A stretch of DNA of 64,000 bases from Lacrimispora saccharolytica (lineage in GTDB: Bacteria; Bacillota; Clostridia; Lachnospirales; Lachnospiraceae): contig JACJJN010000009.1 in assembly GCA_016899975.1 (NCBI GenBank), positions 1 through 64,000 on the forward strand. The letters are read 5' to 3'. Under the pieces are notes generated by a model. It was not told where the DNA came from. It did no database searches and worked only from the letters and a program-made list of their open reading frames with translations. Below, in pieces: positions 26,273 to 35,050 of this stretch. Positions within the stretch are counted from its first letter, which is position 1, and each line of letters opens with the position of its first letter. A program made the position numbers and the translations under genes.

Positions 26273-26386
26273 AATCAGAGGAATCTGCGGTTTTATTTTC
26301 TGGAATTCAAATCTTTTCCATTCCATTCTGAGATTCTGAAAATGGGCATCATTCAAGATTCAATCAATTACAAAGAAGGATGATGC
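26257..26386 (+). promoter_or_regulatory. candidate attenuator hairpins in MFS leader
   Basis: Two competing pairings. GCCCATTTT (26257-26265, inside the leader-peptide gene) pairs with AAAATGGGC (26339-26347), extended by TCAGAGGAATCT with AGATTCTGA. GCATCAT (26346-26352) pairs with ATGATGC directly after the exporter's AGAAGG ribosome site. They share two bases, so they hinder each other. A ribosome stalled on the leader peptide would change which one forms. Confidence 0.5.
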
Positions 26387-26390
26387 AAAA

Positions 26391-27569
26391 ATGAATATCA
26401 AAAAACAAATCCGTACGTTATATATTTATGAAATGATCAGCGGCCTCCAGATCGTGGATCTGGTCTGGGTTCTTTTCCTGATCCAGAGGGGATTTTCTCT
26501 GGCGGAGGCAGGAATTGCAGAAGGTGTGTTCCATGTGGTGAGTATGTGCTGTGAGATTCCAAGCGGTATGCTCTCGGACCTGATCGGGAGAAAGAAGACG
26601 CTGGCGGCAGCAGGGATCGTTTCCGCGTTGTCGGCATTCTGTATGATCGCGACAGATTTTTTCCTGATGATCCTGCTGGCGATGGGTCTGAATGCGCTCA
26701 GTTACAATCTGGTTTCCGGGACAAGAGAAGCGCTGACTTATGACAGTCTGCTGGAAGCAGGAGCGGAGGATCAGTACCTGAAAGTATCCTCCCGTCAGGA
26801 ATCTATTTATCAGGGGTTGTATGCGGTTACAGGACTGATCAGTGTGATCACGGTCAGCCTTGGTTACCGGCTGGCATATCTGCTGGCTGTGGGACAGGGG
26901 CTTTTATGTACCGTGGTTGCTTTGCAGCTGAAGGAAGCGGGAATCCGGAGCAGAAAAAAGCATTCTCAGATAACATTTCGAACCATGGGAGGGGAGCTGC
27001 TGCGTCATTTCCGGCGGAGTGCCCGTTTTCTGATGGAACATCCGAAGATCCGGGAGCGGATGGTGGTGTCCGGAGGAATCAGCGCGGGCTGCTATCTGGT
27101 ATCTATGATTTTGCAGGAACACCTGGCAGCGATCGGACTGAACGAGCGATTGATCGGCATTCCGCTGTTTTTTATCTCTCTGTTCAGTGTGGCAGGAGCC
27201 GTTCTGGGAGAGCGCACCAGGAATCTGCGTACCAGGACAGTGGTAATGACAGGAGGATGTCTGGCAGGGATCGCTGTGATCTTCAGTGGCGGAAACCATC
27301 TGCTGCCGGTTATCGTTGCTGCTGGTGCTGCCAACTGTATGAATGAAATGACAGCGCTTCGTCTGGAGAATGAAAATCAGAGAGAAGCCGCCAGCGAGAT
27401 ACGGGCTACGATCATTTCTGTGGGAAGTATGATGTACAGTGTCTGGATGGCGGTTCTGAGCCCGGTGTGCGGAGCGGCGGCAAATGCGTTTTCCGTTCCG
27501 GCGGCATTTTTCGGACTGGGTATTCTGATGATTGTTCTGACCTGCATTTATTCAGTAAGAGAAAAGTAA
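26391..27569 (+). CDS. MFS transporter, probable drug exporter
   Basis: 392 residues, about twelve hydrophobic segments. The loop between helices 2 and 3 reads GMLSDLIGRKKTLAAAG, the MFS motif A (D-x-x-G-R-K). Its short N-terminus and many Gly/Ser membrane positions resemble drug-efflux rather than sugar MFS proteins, but substrate is not readable. Start at 26391 with AGAAGG upstream that may be masked by the leader structure. It appears monocistronic; its 3' end faces the GH112 operon. Confidence 0.85.
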   Translation: MNIKKQIRTLYIYEMISGLQIVDLVWVLFLIQRGFSLAEAGIAEGVFHVVSMCCEIPSGMLSDLIGRKKTLAAAGIVSALSAFCMIATDFFLMILLAMGLNALSYNLVSGTREALTYDSLLEAGAEDQYLKVSSRQESIYQGLYAVTGLISVITVSLGYRLAYLLAVGQGLLCTVVALQLKEAGIRSRKKHSQITFRTMGGELLRHFRRSARFLMEHPKIRERMVVSGGISAGCYLVSMILQEHLAAIGLNERLIGIPLFFISLFSVAGAVLGERTRNLRTRTVVMTGGCLAGIAVIFSGGNHLLPVIVAAGAANCMNEMTALRLENENQREAASEIRATIISVGSMMYSVWMAVLSPVCGAAANAFSVPAAFFGLGILMIVLTCIYSVREK

Positions 27570-27611
27570 GAAGCAGGGCAAGAAAAGCAGGAAGAAAAAC
27601 AGAACAGAAAT

Positions 27612-27653
27612 AAAAAGGGGGCTGCGTGAAATTTTGCCTGTTTCACGCAGCCC
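27612..27653 (-). terminator. terminator of GH112 operon
   Basis: GGGCTGCGTGAAA (27619-27631) pairs with TTTCACGCAGCCC (27641-27653); on the minus strand the stem is followed by CCTTTTTA. It may also slow plus-strand reading from the MFS gene. Confidence 0.85.
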
Positions 27654-27682
27654 TAACTCTAATACTCAGCGCAGCCTGTTGC

Positions 27683-28795
27683 TTACATATATTTCTGAAT
27701 GATCCGGTTCATGGTATCCCACTTTTTCTCCATATTCTCCACCAGCTTGAACTGTGTCCGGCAGCGGTCGAGATTATGGTTTTCCCGGTGAATCTTGAAA
27801 TAGTGATCGCCCTCCAGATAATCGGTGAGAAAGCGCATTCCGCATTCAAAAGTCATAACCTTGGCGCCGACGGGCATCAGGAGGATCTCCTGTTCCGTGA
27901 GCTGTCCGGCACATCCCTCGAGAAAGCCTTTGACATACATTTCATAGAGGTTCATATCACAGAAGACTTTGTTCAGATCCGGCTCGTCTTCATCGGCGGT
28001 GCTTGCGCCGAAACGGATGGAGTCGCCGAAATCATTCATCGCAAGTCCCGGCATGACGGTATCCAGATCGATGACACAGATTCCTTTGCGGGTCTTGTTG
28101 TCGATCATGATATTGTTCAGCTTTGTGTCGTTGTGGGTGACACGCAGAGGGATTTCTTTTTTGGCAAGCAGTTTGTTAAAGATGCCGGCAAGTTCCTCGT
28201 GGGCAAGGACGAATTCAACATCTCTCTGTACAGAGGCGGCACGGCGGCAGACATCCTGCTCTACAGCTTTTTTGAAGACTTGGAACCGTGCCTCTGTGTC
28301 GTGAAATCCGGGAATCGTCTCGTGAAGGGTCTCTGCAGGATAGTCGGCAAGAAGACGCTGGAAGTTTCCGAATGCCAGCGCGCTTTCATAGAAATCTTCT
28401 GGACGCTCCACGCGGTCAAAGCTGGTTGCGTCTGTGATAAAGCGGTAGGCTCTCCAGTATTCTCCGGTGGAGTCCACATAATAAGGCTTCTGATCCAGGG
28501 CAGGGATGACGTTCAGCGTCTCGCGTTCCGGATCGCCGCCCCGTTCCATGATCTTTTTCCGAAGGTGAGAGGTTACGCCCAGGATGTTTTCCATGACCTC
28601 CACAGGTTTCGTGAAGACCGAGCGGTTCATTTTCTGAAGAATAATTTTTACGATCCCCATCTCACCGATTTCATAGACCAGGAGATAGGTGTCGTTGATA
28701 TGGCCGTTTCCATACGGTTCAGCTTTCACCAGGGCGCCTTCAAACTGAAAATTACGGATGGCTTCCTGAAGCTGCGCGTTCTTTTCCGGTTTCAT
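27683..28795 (-). CDS. nahK: N-acetylhexosamine 1-kinase (NahK-like)
   Basis: 370 residues of the aminoglycoside-phosphotransferase fold. Catalytic HNDTKLNN has Asp223 and the Mg-binding VIDLDT has Asp243/Asp245; YGNGHINDTY near 28-37 forms the ATP loop as in bifidobacterial NahK. NahK phosphorylates GlcNAc or GalNAc at C1 with ATP. Here it follows a GH112 phosphorylase and an NTP-transferase in one operon, the same functional grouping as lnpA-lnpB-lnpC in Bifidobacterium. It would salvage the N-acetylhexosamine released by the phosphorylase. GGAG upstream of ATG 28795 is good. Confidence 0.88.
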   Translation of the reverse strand: MKPEKNAQLQEAIRNFQFEGALVKAEPYGNGHINDTYLLVYEIGEMGIVKIILQKMNRSVFTKPVEVMENILGVTSHLRKKIMERGGDPERETLNVIPALDQKPYYVDSTGEYWRAYRFITDATSFDRVERPEDFYESALAFGNFQRLLADYPAETLHETIPGFHDTEARFQVFKKAVEQDVCRRAASVQRDVEFVLAHEELAGIFNKLLAKKEIPLRVTHNDTKLNNIMIDNKTRKGICVIDLDTVMPGLAMNDFGDSIRFGASTADEDEPDLNKVFCDMNLYEMYVKGFLEGCAGQLTEQEILLMPVGAKVMTFECGMRFLTDYLEGDHYFKIHRENHNLDRCRTQFKLVENMEKKWDTMNRIIQKYM

Positions 28796-28814
28796 CGTGA
28801 AAAGCTCCTTTCTG

Positions 28815-28842
28815 GTAACTGTTCAGCCGGATGAACGGTTAC
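28815..28842. repeat. GTTCAG-type mini-palindrome
   Basis: GTAACTGTTCA, loop GCCGGA, TGAACGGTTAC: a near-perfect hairpin between the NTP-transferase and kinase genes. In the mRNA it could tune kinase translation or mRNA decay. Confidence 0.6.
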
Positions 28843-28856
28843 CCTTTCTGATTCTT

Positions 28857-29777
28857 TCAATCCCAGAGATGAACAGGGTAAAATCCGCTGTCCTTCATGG
28901 ACTGGATCGCCTGAACGACCGTTGGTTTATCCTCGCGGTAGGTGACACCGTACCATTTGTCCTCGGATTCCAGTACGGAGACGGAGGCTTTGTGTTCCTC
29001 CAGCAGCGTGGTCACGACGGACGGAAGGAAATACTCGCACTTCAGCGGATTTTCCTCCAGGCCTTTTTTCAGGAATTCCGGGAATCCATTGCGGATCTCT
29101 TTCAGGATGCTTTCCGTAAATCCCCACATATTCATGGAGACCAGGGTGTTTTCCGGAAGCGGGATCCAGGTGGCGCCGTCGTCCTCGGTGTAGGCGATTC
29201 CGTCCGGACGATGTTCGATCTTTGTCCGTTCGGTAACGGCGGTGAGTTCGTGGGCGTCGTTCAGTGTACATACGCCGCGGGCAACAGAACCGTTTTCTGT
29301 GACAGTGTTTTTCAGACGGTAGGCAACCATCGTGTAACGGTAGAGGCTGTCGTCCTGGTGGGTGGTCAGATACTGATAAATGACTTCAAACGCATGGCGT
29401 CCATAGTAATCGTCAGCATTGATGACTGCGAACGGGCCATGGACGATGTCCCGGACGGCGAGGACCGCATGGGCGGTTCCCCAGGGCTTGACACGTCCTT
29501 CCGGAACTTCAAATCCTTCCGGAAGATCGTTCAGTTCCTGAAAGGCGTAAGCAATCTCCATATGTCCGGCAATACGGTCGCCGATCTTTTCACGGAAGAT
29601 CTGTTCGTTTTCTTTCTTGATGATAAATACGACCTTCTCAAAGCCTGCCTGTTTTGCGTCGTAAATGGAGAAGTCGATGATCATATGCCCTTCGGCATCG
29701 ATAGGGTCGATCTGTTTCAGGCCGCCGTATCTGCTTCCCATTCCGGCTGCCATGATCACTAATACTGGTTTTTCCAT
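28857..29777 (-). CDS. nucleotidyltransferase (sugar-1-phosphate uridylyltransferase-like)
   Basis: 306 residues, Rossmann-like NTP-transferase. The opening VLVIMAAGMGSRYGGLKQ is the nucleotide-binding signature, and VINADDYYG near residue 120 supplies the metal-binding Asp. The final third diverges from GalU and RmlA. In the bifidobacterial pathway a UDP-glucose-hexose-1-phosphate uridylyltransferase (GalT type) exchanges UMP; this protein is a different fold family and would use UTP (or another NTP) directly. I infer it makes UDP-hexose or UDP-HexNAc from the products of the neighbours. 17 bp downstream of the phosphorylase gene. Confidence 0.82.
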   Translation of the reverse strand: MEKPVLVIMAAGMGSRYGGLKQIDPIDAEGHMIIDFSIYDAKQAGFEKVVFIIKKENEQIFREKIGDRIAGHMEIAYAFQELNDLPEGFEVPEGRVKPWGTAHAVLAVRDIVHGPFAVINADDYYGRHAFEVIYQYLTTHQDDSLYRYTMVAYRLKNTVTENGSVARGVCTLNDAHELTAVTERTKIEHRPDGIAYTEDDGATWIPLPENTLVSMNMWGFTESILKEIRNGFPEFLKKGLEENPLKCEYFLPSVVTTLLEEHKASVSVLESEDKWYGVTYREDKPTVVQAIQSMKDSGFYPVHLWD

Positions 29778-29794
29778 AATTTCCCGGTCCTTTC

Positions 29795-31951
29795 TCAGAT
29801 TTCATACCAGATAATCTCGTTTGGCTGCATGGTTTTTTCAAAACTGCTGCCGTCTCCACGGTAGATGGTGGTTTCCTGTACATCGTCGGTATTGTTTACC
29901 ACGCAGTATTTTCCGTTTTCCGGATAAGCGTGTACGTCAACATTGTAATTGGTGCTGAACCAGCGGAGCAGTGCCTCCTCATCGGAAGAGCTCCAGAGGA
30001 TCGCGCGGTGGAGGATCCTGCTGTTTTCAAAGCTGTACGGAAGTCCGCTGATATAAACGGCGCGGCCTTTTCCGAAAGTGTTGACCGCCATCTGCACTTC
30101 TTTGTCTCTCTGGACGAGGATCTCGGCATGTTCCAGTGCGTAGATGTTCTTTTTTCCCTCTCCAAAGTCAACGTCACCGGTCACATCCTCAAGGATAAAG
30201 TGAGAGTGTTCCTCCCAGTTGTACTTGTCATAGCCGAGCGTAAAGCCGTGTTCTTCCTCCACGCCGAAGACATTGGCAAGCTGGAAGAAATGTCCCTGGT
30301 ACTGGTGGCCGGAAGGCTCTCCCACGCCGATGATTCCGCCGCCTTCGTAGACGAATCTGCGGATCATTTCCTGGATCTGCGGGTGGATCCACCATTCTCC
30401 GCCTGTATGTGCCGTATCTGCATCTCCCACGTTGATGATCACGTCGATATCTTTCAGGATGTCCGGGTTGTCCAGAAGATCCTGGAAACTGAGGAAGACC
30501 ACGTCGAACGGTGCGCCGGAAAGCGCTTCGATCACTCCCGCATAGGAGTAGTTCTGTTTCTGATACAGTGCGTGATGGACCATATGGCAGCCCCAGGCGC
30601 GCATTTTGCCCCAGCAGTTCAGGACCGCAACTTTCTTGAAGCAGTAAGGAACGGTGCCCTTGACGTTCTGGTAAAGTTCACGGAATTCATTGCAGACCTG
30701 CTCCACATAGTCCAGGAAGTCCGGGAACTGCATCGCCAGCTTCAGATAGCCGCCGTAGCCGATACGGTCGATGGGTTTGCGCAGGATGGCTCTGCGGGCG
30801 GTCACCCAGTTGTATTTTGCCTCTTTGACCGGATCTCCGCCTTCGCAGAAGACATCCGGGAAGAAATACGGGAGCAGGCGGCCTTCGGTATATTTGACGC
30901 CCGGGATATCGCTGATCAGACGCAGCGTGGATCCGTTTCCGACGCTGCCGACTACCGCATCCAGGCCGAGAGTCTGGAATTCTTCCATAAATGGTTCGGT
31001 GCCGATCCAGTGGTCGCCCAGGAACATCATGGCTTCTTTTCCGTATTCGTGGGTGATGTCCACCATCTCACGGACGATCTTTGCCACTTCACGGCGCTGG
31101 AATGCCTGGAAGTCCTGGTATTCTTTGCTGGGGATCCGGTACTGGTTGTTGTAATAACCCTGGTCGATGATGTATTCCGGGCGGAACGGGTATCCCACTT
31201 CCTCCTCAAACTGCTGGAGGATGTATGGGCTGACCGATGCGGAATAGCCATACCAGTCCACATATTTTTCCCGTGCCAGTTCATCGAAGACGAGGGTGAA
31301 CTGATGGAAGAAAGTCGTGAAGCGGAGGACATTGACATAAGGATGTTCCTCAATGAATTTCCTCAGGCGCTTCATCGTGAATGCATGGGTTTTCGGCTGG
31401 CGTACATCGAAGGTGATCTGATGCTCCACGCCTTTCCAGGAATTGGTCACCGCATTGTACATATGTACCGGATCCCACATGATATAAGCCAGGAAACTCA
31501 CGGTATATTCGTGAAACGGAACGGTTTCGATGGTAACGTCTCCGGTTTCTTCGCAATAGCTCCAGTGCGTCGGGGAGACAACCTTTCCCGTTGTCCGGTC
31601 AACGACTTCCCACCAGCGTTTGATATCATCGCGGGTGTTTGGCGTGAGCATATCCGGGTACAGTCCTTTCATCAGGTGGATCGAAAGGCTGGTTCCGCTG
31701 GCGGTGTAAAACGGGGTCATCAGATACATCTGCTGGATCTCGTCAGGATTTTGTCTTGCCCAGTCGTTATCTTTTCGCGTGGTGTAGTAGGTGGAATAGA
31801 TTTTCGCGTCCACATCCCGCAGTTCCTGAGGGAAATCCGTTCCGTCGCAGTCGCGCAGGGCGTCTGCGCCCCAGCGTTCCATCAGTTCCAGAGTGCCGGA
31901 AACTACGTCCACGTCGGTAGGGATGGTTACAAGTCCTTTGCTTTTGTTCAT
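29795..31951 (-). CDS. lnpA: 1,3-beta-galactosyl-N-acetylhexosamine phosphorylase (GH112)
   Basis: 718 residues, full length for GH112. These cytosolic enzymes split lacto-N-biose I and galacto-N-biose with phosphate, giving Gal-1-phosphate and GlcNAc or GalNAc. The general acid is Asp313 in FLGDHWIGTEP, the same number as in the Bifidobacterium longum enzyme as I recall it. Early segments such as LMERWGADALRDCDGTDFP and the C-terminal domain VFGVEEEHGFTLGYDKYNW are typical. Specificity between the two disaccharides, or Gal-rhamnose, is not readable. AAAGGAG precedes ATG 31951. Leads the operon with an NTP-transferase and NahK; no transporter or galE is adjacent, so uptake must be encoded elsewhere. 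Confidence 0.93.
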   Translation of the reverse strand: MNKSKGLVTIPTDVDVVSGTLELMERWGADALRDCDGTDFPQELRDVDAKIYSTYYTTRKDNDWARQNPDEIQQMYLMTPFYTASGTSLSIHLMKGLYPDMLTPNTRDDIKRWWEVVDRTTGKVVSPTHWSYCEETGDVTIETVPFHEYTVSFLAYIMWDPVHMYNAVTNSWKGVEHQITFDVRQPKTHAFTMKRLRKFIEEHPYVNVLRFTTFFHQFTLVFDELAREKYVDWYGYSASVSPYILQQFEEEVGYPFRPEYIIDQGYYNNQYRIPSKEYQDFQAFQRREVAKIVREMVDITHEYGKEAMMFLGDHWIGTEPFMEEFQTLGLDAVVGSVGNGSTLRLISDIPGVKYTEGRLLPYFFPDVFCEGGDPVKEAKYNWVTARRAILRKPIDRIGYGGYLKLAMQFPDFLDYVEQVCNEFRELYQNVKGTVPYCFKKVAVLNCWGKMRAWGCHMVHHALYQKQNYSYAGVIEALSGAPFDVVFLSFQDLLDNPDILKDIDVIINVGDADTAHTGGEWWIHPQIQEMIRRFVYEGGGIIGVGEPSGHQYQGHFFQLANVFGVEEEHGFTLGYDKYNWEEHSHFILEDVTGDVDFGEGKKNIYALEHAEILVQRDKEVQMAVNTFGKGRAVYISGLPYSFENSRILHRAILWSSSDEEALLRWFSTNYNVDVHAYPENGKYCVVNNTDDVQETTIYRGDGSSFEKTMQPNEIIWYEI

Positions 31952-32021
31952 GACAGAGGCTCCTTTCTTTTTTTTGCCTGTCTTGCGGATCTCGTTCCGC
32001 AGTTCGTGTTTCTATGCTTTC

Positions 32022-32050
32022 AGTATAGAATGTGCGGAGAAAGAAGGCAA
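32022..32050 (-). promoter_or_regulatory. promoter of GH112 operon
   Basis: Minus strand TTGCCT (32050-32045), 17 nt, TATACT (32027-32022). The weak -35 fits activation by the divergent AraC protein. An inverted TTGCGGATCTCGTTCCGCA-like dyad lies in the transcribed leader near 31984-32001. Confidence 0.6.
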
Positions 32051-32142
32051 CCGTAGTTCTTGTTGAGTTTTTTAGTAATCTTGCTTTTCTTGATATTGCG
32101 TCACAGAAGATTTTGTGCGACAATCGGGACAGGAGGTGTGTT

Positions 32143-32976
32143 ATGGGGAATATTCGATATGCGGTGCCGCCGGACACCGATTTTATGATGGAGTATCGGC
32201 TGCTGTATGCGACACATTCAAAATATGAAAAAGACTGGAACAGTTACCCTCACGCGCATTATTTCGCGGAGCTTTTCTTTGTGGCGGACGGAGAGGGAAC
32301 GTTCTGCGTGGAAGAGGAGACATTTCCGATCAGGAAAAATGACCTGATCGTGGTCAATCCAAACATTGTCCATACAGAATACTCCAGCAGAGAACATCCG
32401 CTGGAGTATATTGTGCTCGGTGTGGAGCGGCTTTGTTTTCGGCTGGAGGATCACCGCCAGTATCTGGTGTTTCACAACCGGGAGTCCGGGGGAGATAATG
32501 GAGATATTTCCTTTTATTTCCGGACGATCCAGGAGGAAATGAGTAAAGAACAGGAGAAGTATGCCCAGGTCTGCCAGTATCTTCTGGGCGCGCTGATCAT
32601 CCGGCTGATGCGCAGGACCAGGGAAAAAGCAGAACTTCTGCCGACCGAGCGGGTGAGCCGCGAATGCAGCAGAGCCCGTCGGTTTATAGATTTTAATTAC
32701 CAGGATGAGATTACGCTGGAGTCATTGGCAGCCATTGCAGGGCTGAACAAATACTATTTCGCCCATGCGTTCACAAAATACTATGGCCAGTCCCCGATGA
32801 GTTACCTGAACCAGAAAAGGATCACCACCAGTCAGGAACTCCTTGTCTCCACGGATATGACGGTGGCGGCGATTGCCTCTCAGTGCGGGTTCTCTTCCCA
32901 GAGCTATTTTTCCCAGAGTTTCAAAAAATCCTGCGGCCAGACGCCGGCGGAATACCGGAAAAAACATATGAAATAA
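32143..32976 (+). CDS. AraC family regulator of GH112 operon
   Basis: 277 residues: an N-terminal cupin sensor (HAHYFAELFFVADGEG, then FPIRKNDLIVVNPNIVH) and a C-terminal double helix-turn-helix (ITLESLAAIAGLNKYYFAHAF and MTVAAIASQCGFSSQSYFSQ) ending in the family's SCGQTPAEYRK. ATG 32143 follows a perfect AGGAGGTG, whereas the frame upstream overlaps the promoter region. Divergent from the GH112 operon, so it most likely activates it in response to a disaccharide or hexosamine. Confidence 0.92.
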   Translation: MGNIRYAVPPDTDFMMEYRLLYATHSKYEKDWNSYPHAHYFAELFFVADGEGTFCVEEETFPIRKNDLIVVNPNIVHTEYSSREHPLEYIVLGVERLCFRLEDHRQYLVFHNRESGGDNGDISFYFRTIQEEMSKEQEKYAQVCQYLLGALIIRLMRRTREKAELLPTERVSRECSRARRFIDFNYQDEITLESLAAIAGLNKYYFAHAFTKYYGQSPMSYLNQKRITTSQELLVSTDMTVAAIASQCGFSSQSYFSQSFKKSCGQTPAEYRKKHMK

Positions 32977-32980
32977 TCTT

Positions 32981-33787
32981 TTACTGAAGATTCAGTTTTT
33001 TGTCCATAATATATCGGTTGATGAAATAGAAGACAACCGCAAGAGCCAGTTCCATAAAGGCATTCAGAAGAAGAACCAGAGGAAATGACCCAGCCAGATC
33101 ATTGCTGATGATTCCGGTGATAAAGGTAGTGCCGGAAGTTATCACCTGCAGCACCATGTTCAGTCCGAAGTAAATTAAAACTGCTGCAAGGATTTTGTGG
33201 GAAGAAAACAGGCTTCCCAGGCTGATGCAGAAGTAGATGGCCATAATGGAATATACAATTCCCGCAAGACCGATGCCGGTCAGAAAAAGGGACATCATCG
33301 GAAGACCGGAGAAGCCCAGTTCCAATGCAACTTCCGTGAAAGCCCTATTTATTGCTTGCATGACAATATCCATGGTCATGTTGGTTTCTGCAAGTCCTTC
33401 CGAAATCAGAGGAGCCATCAGCAGAGCCAGAGATCCGAAGATACAAAGGATGTTGACCAGTCCCCAGAAAAGGAAAATCAGGAATCTTGACAGGATCTTT
33501 TGGTCGCTGGTGACCGGAAGCGTGTTGGTCAGGTAGCCTTCGTCGGTAAAAATACTTTTGTAGTAGCGCCCTGCCATCAGAACGTAGGTTACGATGGAAG
33601 AGGCGACCAGAATGACGATATAGGCGAACATGTAAAGAACAACTACAAGATCCGGGATCCTCATATTGTGAAGGGTTCCGAGAATGCCAAGGCTTCCCAG
33701 AAGCCCAAGGGCAAGCGCCGCGCCGTTGATTCCCGCCATTCCCTTCCAGCTGGCTTTCCATTCATGTTTCAGACATTTTTTCAGCAT
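32981..33787 (-). CDS. ABC transporter permease
   Basis: 268 residues with six hydrophobic segments and a short cytosolic N-terminus (LKHEWKASWKG), typical of ABC-2 type export permeases. It overlaps the ATPase gene by 7 bp and belongs to a GntR-ATPase-permease operon like the ytr/bacitracin-stress type. It probably exports a peptide, lipid or cell-wall-active compound; the substrate is unknown. It ends 5 bp from the AraC gene's 3' end, tail to tail, with no clear terminator between. Confidence 0.85.
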   Translation of the reverse strand: MLKKCLKHEWKASWKGMAGINGAALALGLLGSLGILGTLHNMRIPDLVVVLYMFAYIVILVASSIVTYVLMAGRYYKSIFTDEGYLTNTLPVTSDQKILSRFLIFLFWGLVNILCIFGSLALLMAPLISEGLAETNMTMDIVMQAINRAFTEVALELGFSGLPMMSLFLTGIGLAGIVYSIMAIYFCISLGSLFSSHKILAAVLIYFGLNMVLQVITSGTTFITGIISNDLAGSFPLVLLLNAFMELALAVVFYFINRYIMDKKLNLQ

Positions 33788-34479
33788 TTGAACACCTCCC
33801 TGAATAATGCGTCAACGCTGGTTCCTTCCGTCAGGCGGATCTCATCGACGGAAGACTGCAGCTTCAGCTGGCCGTCTTTCAGGAAAAGAACCTCATCCAG
33901 TATGTTTTCGATATCTGAGATCAGATGCGTGGAGATCAGGATGGTCGCGTTTTCATCATAGTTGTTTAAGATTGTTGAAAGAATGTAATCTCTGGCTGCC
34001 GGGTCCACGCCTGCGATCGGCTCATCCAGACAGTAAAGCTGTGCCCGTCGGCTCATAGTGAGGATCAGCTGGACTTTTTCTTTGGTACCCTTTGACATGG
34101 TGCGCAGCCGGTCGGACGGGCGGATATGCAGGGATTCCAGCATTCCGTCGGCGCGGGAGCGGTCAAAGTCTGCGTAAAAGTCTGCGTAGTATTCCAGAAG
34201 GTCGCAGACCTTCATCCAGTTGCCAAGGTACATGCGGTCCGGCAGATAGGAAACGATGGTTTTTGTTTCGACACCGGGTTTGAAGCCGTCGATCAGGACT
34301 TCGCCTTCGGTAGGGACCAGCAGCCCGTTGATCAGTTTGAGCAGTGTGGTCTTTCCGCTGCCGTTGGGTCCGAGAAGTCCCACGATCCTGCCGCGTTCCA
34401 GTGTCAGGTTCAGATGGTCAAGCGCCGGTTTGTTTCCGAAATTTTTCGTCAGTTCCCGGCAGATCAGTAATTCACTCAT
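33781..34479 (-). CDS. ABC transporter ATP-binding protein
   Basis: 232 residues. Walker A GPNGSGKTT near 36-44, signature region MSKGTKEKVQLIL (variant of LSGGQ), Walker B LYCLDEPIAGVDP and the H-loop STHLI are all present. Partner of the following permease. It overlaps the GntR gene by 8 bp, so the three genes are tightly coupled. The LSKGxKxK-type signature is common in YtrB/EcsA-like exporters. Confidence 0.93.
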   Translation of the reverse strand: MSELLICRELTKNFGNKPALDHLNLTLERGRIVGLLGPNGSGKTTLLKLINGLLVPTEGEVLIDGFKPGVETKTIVSYLPDRMYLGNWMKVCDLLEYYADFYADFDRSRADGMLESLHIRPSDRLRTMSKGTKEKVQLILTMSRRAQLYCLDEPIAGVDPAARDYILSTILNNYDENATILISTHLISDIENILDEVLFLKDGQLKLQSSVDEIRLTEGTSVDALFREVFKC

Positions 34480-34849
34480 ATACAGCCTCCTCCTTCATAA
34501 TTGTCTGGATCAACTGGAATATTTCCGTGTCGTCCAGTCCGATCTGTCTCATTTTATGGATAAACTCACGTACCTGCATGGTAGCAAGTGTGGTTTTCAT
34601 CCGCTGGATCAGTTCCGTATCTTCTGTGATAAAGCGTCCGCTGGTCCTCTGTGTGTAGAGCAGCCCGCTCTGTTCCAGCTCGGAAAGAGCTTTCTGCATC
34701 GTGTTGGGATTGACCGCCGCTTCGGAAGCCAGATCCCGCACAGAAGGCAGCTTTTCCCCAGGTTTATAATGTCCGGTGATGATATCCAGCTGTACCCGTT
34801 CTATGATCTGTGCGTAAATCGGTCTTCCTGAATCCAGTGCCCACGCCAT
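34472..34849 (-). CDS. GntR family regulator (YtrA subfamily)
   Basis: 125 residues: a winged helix with KLPSVRDLASEAAVNPNTMQKAL and a short C-terminal helical tail, the YtrA layout without a ligand domain. ATG 34849 is preferred (AGGAG 7 nt upstream) over ATG 34855. A TGTATTA-n6-TAATACA palindrome right after the promoter's -10 box is a probable self-operator. YtrA-type proteins repress ABC operons induced by cell-wall antibiotics; that role here is inference. Confidence 0.9.
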   Translation of the reverse strand: MAWALDSGRPIYAQIIERVQLDIITGHYKPGEKLPSVRDLASEAAVNPNTMQKALSELEQSGLLYTQRTSGRFITEDTELIQRMKTTLATMQVREFIHKMRQIGLDDTEIFQLIQTIMKEEAVYE

Positions 34850-34875
34850 ATGCATTCTCCTTTCTGTTGTATGAA

Positions 34876-34924
34876 TGTATTAATCATCTAATACAATAAT
34901 ACGACCATGTAACAAAAATGTCAA
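34876..34924 (-). promoter_or_regulatory. promoter and YtrA-type operator
   Basis: TTGACA (34924-34919), 17 nt, TATTAT (34901-34896) on the minus strand, followed at once by the perfect inverted repeat TGTATTA-ATCATC-TAATACA (34876-34895). Confidence 0.8.
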
Positions 34925-35050
34925 GATATCTAAACGAAAAATTTTTGAATCCTGAGGGAAAAGTGTGGTACACTATTCAGGTGAGGAGAATTTATACATG
35001 GCAGCCTCTTTGTTGACGGAATGGCTGTGATGTTAGGAAGGAGCGCGCAG

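Noticed and set aside
29930-32056. 708-codon open frame on the plus strand opposite the GH112 gene
   Set aside because: Shadow of a GC-rich-third-position gene; no ribosome site, no family likeness, and the minus-strand product is an unmistakable GH112 enzyme.
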